DNA of 58,138 nucleotides from Bacteroidales bacterium (GTDB lineage: Bacteria; Bacteroidota; Bacteroidia; Bacteroidales; UBA932), in the NCBI GenBank assembly GCA_017962375.1, contig JAGCVJ010000003.1, positions 1 to 58,138 on the forward strand, in the 5' to 3' direction. Under the pieces are notes generated by a model that was given only the letters and a program-made list of their open reading frames with translations, did no database searches and had not been told where the DNA came from. Within the stretch, counting starts at the first letter, position 1, and each line of letters starts with the position of its first letter. A program made the position numbers and the translations under genes. Below are positions 6,018 to 13,557 of the stretch, in pieces.

Positions 6018-7016
6018 CTATTTGTGAAGAGTTTCCCAGATAAGGTCTTTAAGCTCTTGAATACCCTCTCCAGTGACGGAAGATATGAACACGTAAGGAA
6101 TCTTTTTCGGCACTTTTCTCTTCAGCGACGAAATCAGGTCCTTGTCTCCTCCCAGCAGGTCGCATTTGGTTATGGCCAGTATCCTCTCCTTGTCCAGAAG
6201 CTCCGGATTGTACATCTTTAGTTCGTTGAGGAGAATCTTGTATTCCTTTGCAATCTCAAGATTTTCAGCCGACACCAAAAACAGGAGTATGGAGTTTCTC
6301 TCGATGTGTCTGAGGAAGCGATGGCCCAGGCCTCTGCCTTCGTGAGCGCCCTCTATGATGCCTGGGATGTCTGCCATCACGAAAGACTGGTCGTCATAGT
6401 AGCGGACGATTCCGATGCTCGGCTCCAGGGTGGTGAAGGCATAGTCGGCAATCTTGGGATGCGCGGCAGACACTGTGGAAAGCAGGGTGGATTTTCCGGC
6501 GTTCGGGAAACCTACCAGGCCCACGTCGGCGAGCACTTTCATTTCCAGAATGAACCAGCCCTCGTCGCCCGGCTCTCCTTCCTGGGCGAACTTAGGCGTC
6601 TGGCGTGTGGCTGTCTTGAAGAAAGCGTTGCCCTTGCCGCCTCTTCCGCCTTTGAGAAGGGTGCATCTCTGGCCGTTTTCGGTTACTTCGCCAATGATTT
6701 CTCCGGTTTCGGCGTTCTTGGCCACCGTGCCCAGCGGAACTTTCAGGATCACGTCCTTGGCATCGGCCCCGGTGCAAAGGTTGGCGCCGCCGTTCTCTCC
6801 GTTTTCTGCGGAGATATGCTTGCGGTATTTCAGGCTGATGAGCGTCCACATCTGGCTGTCGCCCTGCATTATGACGCTGCCGCCCTTTCCGCCGTCTCCT
6901 CCGTCCGGGCCGCCCTTGTCTATGAACTTCTCCCTGTGGAGGTGCATAGAGCCGTTGCCTCCGTTGCCGGAGGTCAGGTGCAGCTTGACGTAATCTACAA
7001 AATCTGTGTTGGGCAT
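6018..7016 (-). CDS. obg: GTPase Obg
   Basis: This encodes 332 residues. The N-terminal glycine-rich Obg fold covers residues 1 to about 158, with repeated GGxGG turns (GGPDGGDGGKGG). The G domain follows: G1 GFPNAGKS at 169-176, G3 DIPG at 216-219, G4 TKCD at 283-286 and G5 SSV at 312-314. The variable C-terminal domain found in Bacillus Obg is absent, as is usual in Bacteroidota. Obg associates with the 50S subunit and couples ribosome assembly to the stringent response. It is co-transcribed 24 bases after adk. Confidence 0.95.
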   Translation of the reverse strand: MPNTDFVDYVKLHLTSGNGGNGSMHLHREKFIDKGGPDGGDGGKGGSVIMQGDSQMWTLISLKYRKHISAENGENGGANLCTGADAKDVILKVPLGTVAKNAETGEIIGEVTENGQRCTLLKGGRGGKGNAFFKTATRQTPKFAQEGEPGDEGWFILEMKVLADVGLVGFPNAGKSTLLSTVSAAHPKIADYAFTTLEPSIGIVRYYDDQSFVMADIPGIIEGAHEGRGLGHRFLRHIERNSILLFLVSAENLEIAKEYKILLNELKMYNPELLDKERILAITKCDLLGGDKDLISSLKRKVPKKIPYVFISSVTGEGIQELKDLIWETLHK

Positions 7017-7040
7017 TTTGTTCCTTTTTTTATCCTTCCT

Positions 7041-7607
7041 TCAGCCAATGGTCCTGCAAATATCGCTGAACACTTCCTCAATGGTCTGTTCTCCCGGTAT
7101 TTCGCAGTAATTGCCTTTTTCCTTGTAATACTCTATCAGCGGCTCGGTCTTTTCGTGATAGGTGTCAATCCTGTTCTGGATGGTTTTAGGGTCTGCGTCG
7201 TCTTTTCTTCCCTCAATCTGGGCTCTCTTGGCTATCCTCTCGAATATAGTCTCGTCTTTGATGGCCAGAGAGAGTACCTTGTCAACCTTCTCCCCGTTCT
7301 CGGCGAGCATTTCGTCAAGTTTCTGAGCCTGGGCTATGGTTCTCGGGAATCCGTCAAGAAGGAATCCGCTGACGTCTTTGTTGAGAGCAAAAGTGTTTTT
7401 TATCATTCCCACAACCACTTCGTCAGGAACCAGGTTGCCGCCATCTATCAGCTGCTTTGCCTGGAGCCCCAGCGGAGTGCCCGCCGCCATTTCCTTTCTG
7501 AGCAGGTCTCCTGTAGAGATATGCAGGAGATTGTATTTCTCGGCGATGAATTTTGCCTGAGTTCCCTTTCCGGCGCCAGGAGGGCCGAACAAGATATAGT
7601 ATTTCAT
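7041..7607 (-). CDS. adk: Adenylate kinase
   Basis: This encodes 188 residues. The P-loop GPPGAGKGT is at residues 8-16, followed by the AMP-binding STGDLLR motif, the DGFPRT motif and a short LID region (GRKDDADP) without zinc-binding cysteines. The enzyme interconverts ATP + AMP and 2 ADP. It is shorter than the 214-residue E. coli form, matching the short-LID type. It lies three bases after hpt. Confidence 0.95.
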   Translation of the reverse strand: MKYYILFGPPGAGKGTQAKFIAEKYNLLHISTGDLLRKEMAAGTPLGLQAKQLIDGGNLVPDEVVVGMIKNTFALNKDVSGFLLDGFPRTIAQAQKLDEMLAENGEKVDKVLSLAIKDETIFERIAKRAQIEGRKDDADPKTIQNRIDTYHEKTEPLIEYYKEKGNYCEIPGEQTIEEVFSDICRTIG

Positions 7608-7610
7608 TGT

Positions 7611-8186
7611 TTATCTGATGTTTATGCCTTTTCTTCTTTCCGTTTCTTCTACATCCAGCACATAGATGTCTTTCAGGTTGCGGCCAATCTGGTCATAGTC
7701 CAGGCCGTAGCCTACGATAAAGTCGTTAGGTATGCTAAGCGCAGGATAGTCTATTTTTATGCTGCCTTTGTAGTTGCCCGGCTTTATGAGCAGAGTGGAG
7801 TACCTGACGCTTCTGGCGCCGGCATCCTTGAGTATCTGGTCCAGTTCCATGATTGTTCCGCCGGTGTCCACAATGTCTTCAACCACAACTACGTTGCGGC
7901 CGCGTACGCTTTGAGTCAGACCCAGCATCTGCTTAACAGACCCAGTAGTGGAAGTGCCCTCGTATGAAGCCAGGCGGATAAAGCACATTTCACAAGGGAA
8001 GTCGATGCGTTTCATAAGGTCTCCGAAAAACATGAAAGAACCCGTCAAAACCCCCAGGAAAATAGGGGCGTCTTCGTTCTTCAAATCGTTGTTTATCTTT
8101 TGTGCAACTGCATCTACAGCATTCTGGATCTCCTCGTAAGTGAGGTAGAGTTTGAAGCTCTTGTCGTAAAGTTGAACGTTTTTCAT
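7611..8186 (-). CDS. hpt: Hypoxanthine phosphoribosyltransferase
   Basis: This encodes 191 residues. The PRPP-binding motif VVVVEDIVDTGGT and the downstream GYGLDYDQIGRNL segment identify a type I purine phosphoribosyltransferase of the HPRT class, which salvages hypoxanthine and guanine to IMP and GMP. ATG 8186 begins MKNVQLYDKSF, the natural start; the longer frame reads antisense through purE. It is the first gene of a five-gene operon and is divergent from purE, so salvage and de novo purine synthesis share one 63-base control region. Confidence 0.93.
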   Translation of the reverse strand: MKNVQLYDKSFKLYLTYEEIQNAVDAVAQKINNDLKNEDAPIFLGVLTGSFMFFGDLMKRIDFPCEMCFIRLASYEGTSTTGSVKQMLGLTQSVRGRNVVVVEDIVDTGGTIMELDQILKDAGARSVRYSTLLIKPGNYKGSIKIDYPALSIPNDFIVGYGLDYDQIGRNLKDIYVLDVEETERRKGINIR

Positions 8187-8196
8187 GGCAATGGTG

Positions 8197-8227
8197 TTGT
8201 TATCAGCCCCAAATTTAGATATTTTTG
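8197..8227 (+). promoter_or_regulatory. Predicted purE promoter
   Basis: TTG at 8197-8199, 20 bases, TATTTTTG at 8220-8227: a full match to the Bacteroidota consensus, 22 bases before the ATG. Confidence 0.65.
8210..8217 (-). promoter_or_regulatory. Predicted hpt -7 element
   Basis: On the minus strand this reads TAAATTTG, matching TAnnTTTG, 23 bases before the hpt ATG. It lies within the spacer of the purE promoter, so the divergent promoters overlap and one regulator could affect both. No clear -33 element. Confidence 0.45.
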
Positions 8228-8249
8228 CAGAAAAGAAAGCATAAACACC

Positions 8250-8765
8250 ATGAAACCTGTTGTAAGCATAATTATGGGCAGCACATCCGACCTGAAGGTT
8301 ATGGAAGCTGCCGCCAAATTCCTGGACGAAATGCAGATTCCGTTTGAGGTGAACGCCCTTTCGGCCCACCGCACCCCTGAAATGGTGGCTGAGTTTGCCC
8401 AAGGCGCCCAAGGCCGCGGAATCAAGGTTATCATAGCCGGAGCGGGCGGAGCGGCCCATCTGCCGGGCGTAATTGCCGCTTCAACCAATTTGCCGGTAAT
8501 AGGCGTGCCAATTAAATCTTCCAATTCAATCGAGGGCCTGGATTCCATACTCTCTATTCTCCAGATGCCTTCCGGCATTCCTGTGGCTACTATGGCTCTG
8601 GACGGCGCAAAGAACGCAGCCATTTTCGCCGTGCAGATTCTTTCTCTCTCCGACCCTGAAATCAGAGAGCGTTCACTGCGTTTCAAGAGCGAGCTTGCAG
8701 ACAAGATAACAAAGGCCAATAACGAACTTAAAGGCCTGGATTTCAAATACAAGGTAAACGGGTAA
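8250..8765 (+). CDS. purE: N5-carboxyaminoimidazole ribonucleotide mutase
   Basis: This encodes 171 residues. Hallmarks are MGSTSDLKVM near the N-terminus, SAHRTPE with the catalytic histidine, and AGAGGAAHLPG. It converts N5-CAIR to CAIR in purine biosynthesis (class I type). ATG 8250 is the family start. It is a single gene divergent from hpt and ends at a strong hairpin at 8830-8863; purC is far away at 35327-36277. Confidence 0.95.
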   Translation: MKPVVSIIMGSTSDLKVMEAAAKFLDEMQIPFEVNALSAHRTPEMVAEFAQGAQGRGIKVIIAGAGGAAHLPGVIAASTNLPVIGVPIKSSNSIEGLDSILSILQMPSGIPVATMALDGAKNAAIFAVQILSLSDPEIRERSLRFKSELADKITKANNELKGLDFKYKVNG

Positions 8766-8829
8766 TACAATCCTGAGCTAAATTGTCCGCCGTTGTCCGT
8801 TTTCCGGACAAAATAGATTGTACGTTTTG

Positions 8830-8863
8830 GCATCCTGCCTATTGGGCGGGATGCTATTTTTGT
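8830..8863 (+). terminator. Rho-independent terminator after purE, or attenuator of next gene
   Basis: A 10-base stem with one G-T pair (GCATCCTGCC at 8830-8839, GGCGGGATGC at 8845-8854) and a 5-base loop is followed by a U-rich tract. It ends only five bases before the start of the next gene, so that gene's transcript must either begin upstream and read through it or begin after it. Confidence 0.7.
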
Positions 8864-8868
8864 CTTGT

Positions 8869-10614
8869 ATGAGAAGGATGAGAACGGTTGCGGTGGCGTG
8901 CGTGATGCTTTTGGCATTTGAGTGCGCGGGCCTTGCCCAGGAGGTGGACAAGGTGGTGGAGGAACTGGCAGAGAGCCTGACGGAAGAAGATGACGCGGGG
9001 TTTGACAGCGAAGAGCTTGTCTCACATCTGCAGCGGCTGAAGGCTCATCCGGTAAACATAAACGCCGCCAGCCGCAAAGAGCTGTCTTCCACTATGCTGC
9101 TGACTCCGTTCCAGATAGAGAGCATACTCGCCCGCGTGGAATCCAGCGGGGCCATACTGTCGTTTGCGGAGCTGTCTTTACTGTATGGGTTTGACGAAAA
9201 AACAGTCAGGAAACTTCAGCCTTACATAGTCCTCGGACCTATTGAAAGAAAGCGCCAGGGCTTTTGGAAAGACCAGACAACGAGCGTTTACGCCCGCTAT
9301 CAGCGGAGTTTTTCTCCCGATGCTGAAACCCATCTTGTCCGCACCCGTTTCTCGTACCTGGACAAGGCAGAGGCTTCGGTGATTTTCAAAGGAAACTCCA
9401 CGGCTTCTTCATCAGACAACCTTTCCACCTTCAGCGTCTCTTATTCCGGGCTGAAACTTGGAAGAAGCGCCGAATTGAGAATTGTGGCCGGCGATTTCTA
9501 CGCCAGGTTCGGCCAGGGGCTGAGCAGCTGGAACGGCTTCTCGTTCTCGGCCGCGGCGGAGAGCTCCGGCTTTGTGAAAAATGCAGAGGCCATATCGTTA
9601 TACACAAGTTCCGACACATCCAAGCTGCTTAGGGGCGCAGCCGTGTCATTATCTTGGAACGGATTGGAAATCAGCGGCGGATATTCCTTCAGGAATGAGG
9701 TTTCTCTATTTAGGATCTCATATATGAGAAAGAGAGTCAGGGCGGGGTTTTCCTTCAGCGGAAAGCGTTACGAGGTCAATGTATGTGCGGCAGACATTCT
9801 CGTGGGAGGGGGTGGATTGGTTTGTTTTGGGGAAGCGGCTTACTGCTTTCTGCCGCCTGACGGGGAAACTTCCGGGGCTTTCGCCGCTTTGGGAGGCGTT
9901 TCGGCCGATTTAGGGAATGCGGCTGTGCATCTTCTTCTGAGGTCTTACCAGAAGGATTTCCATTCTCCGGTTGGAGGGCCTTATTCATCGATAAGCAAGG
10001 CTGCCAACCAGCAGGGAGCATCGCTGAGGATAACGGTTCCGCTGTACAGAAAACTTGCTTTGGCGGCCGGAGCGGACTACACTGCCTATCCATATCCCAG
10101 ATATCACGTGAAAGACCCGTCTTGTTCTTTCAAGGGATATGTGAAACTCTCGATAGACGATTCGGGATTCGGCACTCCCTCCCGCAATCAGCTTTGGATC
10201 AAAGGGTATTACAAGCTGGATGTCAGATATTCTTCTCCGCTTCAGAAAACCTCTTCGTTCAGTCTCAAGAGCGGGGGAGCATTGTATATCGCAGAGTATC
10301 TTAGCGCAGGAATTAGGGCTGAATACAACACATTGGACGGCAGGGCCTTATGTCTGTCATTGAAGGCGGGGCGGGGAAAGCATACGATGAGTGCAGGAGT
10401 CATTTTCTTTGATGTTCCCCAATGGAACGGCCGCATCTATTTTCCGCAGGCCGAGCTTCCTTACGCTTTTTCTTCCACCCTGCTGTACGGCAAGGGCATA
10501 GACGCTTACGCCCTTGTAAAGACAAGGCTCAGCCGAAGACTGAGCCTGTATCTGAAATACCAGTACAGTCGCGGAAAAAGCATCTTGAAAGGGGCTCTTT
10601 CCGCAGATTTCTGA
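8869..10614 (+). CDS. Exported helix-hairpin-helix protein with C-terminal barrel-like region
   Basis: This encodes 581 residues from ATG 8869. A signal peptide spans about residues 1-24 (hydrophobic VAVACVMLLAFECAGLAQ). Residues about 55-120 contain paired helix-hairpin-helix motifs of ComEA type (HPVNINAASRKEL and ILSFAELSLLYG). The remaining ~450 residues alternate polar and hydrophobic residues with many Gly/Tyr/Phe turns, typical of an outer-membrane beta-barrel, and the last residue is Phe. ComEA-barrel proteins of this architecture are common but uncharacterised in Bacteroidota; DNA binding or uptake at the envelope is possible but unproven. A start at 8878 is also possible. A terminator hairpin sits directly upstream. 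Confidence 0.75.
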   Translation: MRRMRTVAVACVMLLAFECAGLAQEVDKVVEELAESLTEEDDAGFDSEELVSHLQRLKAHPVNINAASRKELSSTMLLTPFQIESILARVESSGAILSFAELSLLYGFDEKTVRKLQPYIVLGPIERKRQGFWKDQTTSVYARYQRSFSPDAETHLVRTRFSYLDKAEASVIFKGNSTASSSDNLSTFSVSYSGLKLGRSAELRIVAGDFYARFGQGLSSWNGFSFSAAAESSGFVKNAEAISLYTSSDTSKLLRGAAVSLSWNGLEISGGYSFRNEVSLFRISYMRKRVRAGFSFSGKRYEVNVCAADILVGGGGLVCFGEAAYCFLPPDGETSGAFAALGGVSADLGNAAVHLLLRSYQKDFHSPVGGPYSSISKAANQQGASLRITVPLYRKLALAAGADYTAYPYPRYHVKDPSCSFKGYVKLSIDDSGFGTPSRNQLWIKGYYKLDVRYSSPLQKTSSFSLKSGGALYIAEYLSAGIRAEYNTLDGRALCLSLKAGRGKHTMSAGVIFFDVPQWNGRIYFPQAELPYAFSSTLLYGKGIDAYALVKTRLSRRLSLYLKYQYSRGKSILKGALSADF

Positions 10615-12027
10615 TTAGAGTTCTTCCTCTTTCATCAGTTTCTCGTAATACTGGTCTATCTTCTGGAGCTGGGCCGGAATGTCGATGTTCTGAGGGCAGT
10701 GCGGAACGCAGTGGCGGCAGCCGATGCAGTGGTCGCTCATTCTTTCAGGGGCCAGCTTCCTGGCATATCCCACCAGGAATGCCTTTCTGGCCTTGCGGTA
10801 GTTAGGGTCCTGCTTTGAGGAAGGCATATTGCCCTCGTTGATGCACTTGTTGTAGAGCAGCAGGTTGCCCGGTATGTCTATGCCGTAAGGGCAAGGCATG
10901 CAGTACTGGCAGTCGTTGCAAGGGATAGTCGGGTACTTGAGAAGAAGCAGAGCCGTTTCCTCCAGGAACTGGTTGTCTTCCTCGGTTACCGGATCCAGAG
11001 GACAGAATGAACGCAGGTTGTCCTGGAGATGCTCCATATAGGTCATTCCGGAAAGTACGGTCAGCACTCCGGGGAACGAGCCCACCCAGCGGAAAGCCCA
11101 GGAGGCCACGCTGTTTTGAGGCTTGCGCTGCTTGAGAGTCTGGGCCACGTGCTCGTGCACGTTAGCCAGTCTTCCGCCAAGAAGCGGTTCCATAATCACT
11201 GCCGGAATGCCTCTTTTCTGAAGCTCGTTGTACAGATACTCTGCATTCTGGTTTCTCTTGTTCAGCTCGTTGGCGTGCTTCCAGTCGAGGTAGTTCATCT
11301 GTATCTGCACAAAATCCCAGTGGTATTTGTCATGGTTGGCAAGCAGATAGTCAAACACCTTCACGTCTCCGTGGTAGGAGAATCCCAGGTTGCGGATTCT
11401 TCCGGCCTCTCTTTCCTTGAGCAAAAAATCCAGCATCCCGTTCTTGATATAACGGTTCTCAAATGTCTCAAAATCGCCGTTGCCCACGCTGTGGAGCAGG
11501 TAATAGTCTATGTAGTCTACCTGCAGCATCTTGAACGAGTTGCGGTACATCTTTATAGACTCTTCCTTTGTCCAGGTGGAAGGGGCGAAATTGGAGAGTT
11601 TTGTCGCGATTGTGTATTCCTCTCTCTTGTGTCTTGAAAGGGCAATTCCCGTGGCTTTTTCGCTCTGGCCCTTGCAGTATGCAGGAGAAGTGTCGAAGTA
11701 GGTTACGCCGTGCTCTATGGCATAGTCAACCAGCTTGTTCCACATTTCCTGGTCAATGGAGCTGTCGGATTCTCTGGTGCTGGTGTTGTCTACACTCGGA
11801 ATTCTCATGCATCCGTAGCCGAGAAGGGAGACTTTCTCTCCCGTCTTGGGGTTGATGCGGTATGTCATCTGGTCTGTAGGAATGGGGCCGAGAGGTCCGG
11901 CTTCAGCTACATCGTTTCTTTTCTTTTTGCAGGATGCCAATCCTGAGGAAAGGGCGGCTGCTCCCAAAATCGCTGAGCCCAGTCCTGCTTTCTTTACAAA
12001 ATTTCTTCTCGATATCTTCTTTTCCAT
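10615..12027 (-). CDS. Exported aldo/keto reductase with C-terminal 2[4Fe-4S] ferredoxin domain
   Basis: This encodes 470 residues. The N-terminus carries a twin-arginine signal (SRRNFVKKAG, then a hydrophobic Ala-rich stretch ending SCK, perhaps also a lipobox). The aldo/keto reductase barrel follows, with catalytic-type residues Asp and Tyr in YFDTSPAYCKG, Lys in ATKLSN and His in LLHSVG. The C-terminus has two ferredoxin motifs, CNDCQYCMPCPYGIDIP and CIGCRHCVPHCPQNIDIP. Substrate and electron donor are unknown. It follows the membrane iron-sulfur protein by 12 bases and may exchange electrons with it. It ends one base after the convergent barrel gene. Confidence 0.85.
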   Translation of the reverse strand: MEKKISRRNFVKKAGLGSAILGAAALSSGLASCKKKRNDVAEAGPLGPIPTDQMTYRINPKTGEKVSLLGYGCMRIPSVDNTSTRESDSSIDQEMWNKLVDYAIEHGVTYFDTSPAYCKGQSEKATGIALSRHKREEYTIATKLSNFAPSTWTKEESIKMYRNSFKMLQVDYIDYYLLHSVGNGDFETFENRYIKNGMLDFLLKEREAGRIRNLGFSYHGDVKVFDYLLANHDKYHWDFVQIQMNYLDWKHANELNKRNQNAEYLYNELQKRGIPAVIMEPLLGGRLANVHEHVAQTLKQRKPQNSVASWAFRWVGSFPGVLTVLSGMTYMEHLQDNLRSFCPLDPVTEEDNQFLEETALLLLKYPTIPCNDCQYCMPCPYGIDIPGNLLLYNKCINEGNMPSSKQDPNYRKARKAFLVGYARKLAPERMSDHCIGCRHCVPHCPQNIDIPAQLQKIDQYYEKLMKEEEL

Positions 12028-12039
12028 AGAGCTCAGTTT

Positions 12040-13548
12040 CTAGATAAGTTTATGCTGCTGGTGCCCTTCAACATAAATGGCGCTTACAGGGCGCACAGGG
12101 CAAACATATTCGCAGGCCCCGCATCCGATGCAAACGGCCTCGTCCACTACCGGGAACTTAGGGCTTTTCTCGTCGGCAGGGTCAATTTCAACCATTGTGA
12201 TAGCTCCTGTCGGACAATGTCTTGCACAGTTGCCGCAGCTTACGCCCTCCACCATAGGAAGGCAGGCTCCGGCATCCCAGACGGCGTGCCCGATCTGGAT
12301 TGAGGATTTCTCTTCCCGGGTAATCTTCTTTATGGCTCCGGTAGGGCAGACTTCCGAGCAGACGGTGCACTCCGGACGGCAGAAGCCCTTTTCGTATGAA
12401 GACCTCGGCTGCATAAGTGTCATAAGGTCTGCCGAAGGCCTGAGCACCTTGTTCGGGCATTTTGAAACGCAGAGCTGGCATCCTGTGCAATGCTGAGTGA
12501 GATGGCCAAGGCCAACAGCTCCCGGAGGAACAATTTCAGTTTCTCTCTGCAGCACTTCCTTTTCAACGATAGGGGCCAGGCCGCCATCCGTGAGTTTCTC
12601 CTGAGCCTTGGCGGCTGCTACGGAAGCGGCAACAAGAGAGGCTGTTGCAATGAACGATCTTCTCTCCATCAAGGATGCCGATGCCGTTTCAGGCGTTTTT
12701 GCAGGGTTCAAATCCTTTATATCTTTTTTCTCCCTTTTGCAGGTGTAGGTTATAGCGTCTTTCTTGCATTTTGAGATGCAGTCTCCGCAGACAACACACC
12801 TGGAGTAATCTATCTTGTGATTCTTGATGTCTATGCAGGAAGCCTTGCAGTTCTTGACGCAGAGGTTGCAGCCAACGCACTTGCTCTTGTCAATTGCAGG
12901 ACGGAAAATGGAGAATCTTGCCAGAGTTCCCAATACCGTTCCCACAGGGCAGATGGTGTTGCAGTATGTCCTTCCATTTCTCCAGGCCAGAATAAGCAGG
13001 ATAACAAAGGTAACGGCGGCTACTAAGAATGTAGGCAGAGACTTGATCCATACATCCTGATGGTAGAATGTGTAACTATCTGCTCTTTCAGCGAAATAGG
13101 CCAAGGCGTTGTTGCCCCAGAGGTAAATGGGTTTCAGCAAATTCTCTGCTATTCTTCCGTATGAGCTGTAAGGAGCCAGCAGGGCTATCAGCGAGCCGAT
13201 CCCTATCAGCAGAATAACGATGAAAAATACCAGAACCCCGTATCTTAGCCAGGTTTTGGCCTTGGAATAGGTGTAGCGGTTCTTCTTTGCCTTCTTTCCC
13301 ATCCAGCCGAAGATATCCTGGAGGACTCCAAGCGGACAGATAACTGAACAGTAGATTCTTCCGAAGACAAGAGTCAGAATTACAAGCGCGGCAATTATGA
13401 CCACATTAAGCGCCAGCACTGCCGGCAGAAACTGCACCTTGGCCATCCATCCCAGGTACAGATGGAGAGTTCCCGTGAAATCCAGGAACAGCAGCGTAAT
13501 CAGTATGAAGAAAATGGAGGCGAGGATTACGCGGATTTTTCTGAGCAT
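12040..13548 (-). CDS. NapH/NapG-like membrane polyferredoxin (fusion with internal Tat motif)
   Basis: This encodes 502 residues. Residues 1-210 hold about four membrane helices and two CxxxCP motifs (67-71 and 196-201), as in NapH/MauN quinol-linked proteins. Two ferredoxin motifs follow at 224-238 and 251-261. Residues 292-316 then form what looks like an internal twin-arginine signal (MERRSFIATASLVAASVAAA). The last 185 residues carry four more clusters (from 354, 390, 429 and 473), like NapG. The layout suggests an ancestral napH-napG fusion. It probably passes electrons between menaquinol and the exported aldo/keto reductase next door; this is inferred from context. Confidence 0.8.
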   Translation of the reverse strand: MLRKIRVILASIFFILITLLFLDFTGTLHLYLGWMAKVQFLPAVLALNVVIIAALVILTLVFGRIYCSVICPLGVLQDIFGWMGKKAKKNRYTYSKAKTWLRYGVLVFFIVILLIGIGSLIALLAPYSSYGRIAENLLKPIYLWGNNALAYFAERADSYTFYHQDVWIKSLPTFLVAAVTFVILLILAWRNGRTYCNTICPVGTVLGTLARFSIFRPAIDKSKCVGCNLCVKNCKASCIDIKNHKIDYSRCVVCGDCISKCKKDAITYTCKREKKDIKDLNPAKTPETASASLMERRSFIATASLVAASVAAAKAQEKLTDGGLAPIVEKEVLQRETEIVPPGAVGLGHLTQHCTGCQLCVSKCPNKVLRPSADLMTLMQPRSSYEKGFCRPECTVCSEVCPTGAIKKITREEKSSIQIGHAVWDAGACLPMVEGVSCGNCARHCPTGAITMVEIDPADEKSPKFPVVDEAVCIGCGACEYVCPVRPVSAIYVEGHQQHKLI

Positions 13549-13557
13549 AGGTTATAT

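Noticed and set aside
6306-7967. 553-codon plus-strand frame across obg, adk and hpt
   Set aside because: It is antisense to three unmistakable genes and shows no domain or start signal.
11029-11637. 202-codon plus-strand frame in the aldo/keto reductase gene
   Set aside because: Antisense to a well-supported gene; no motif.
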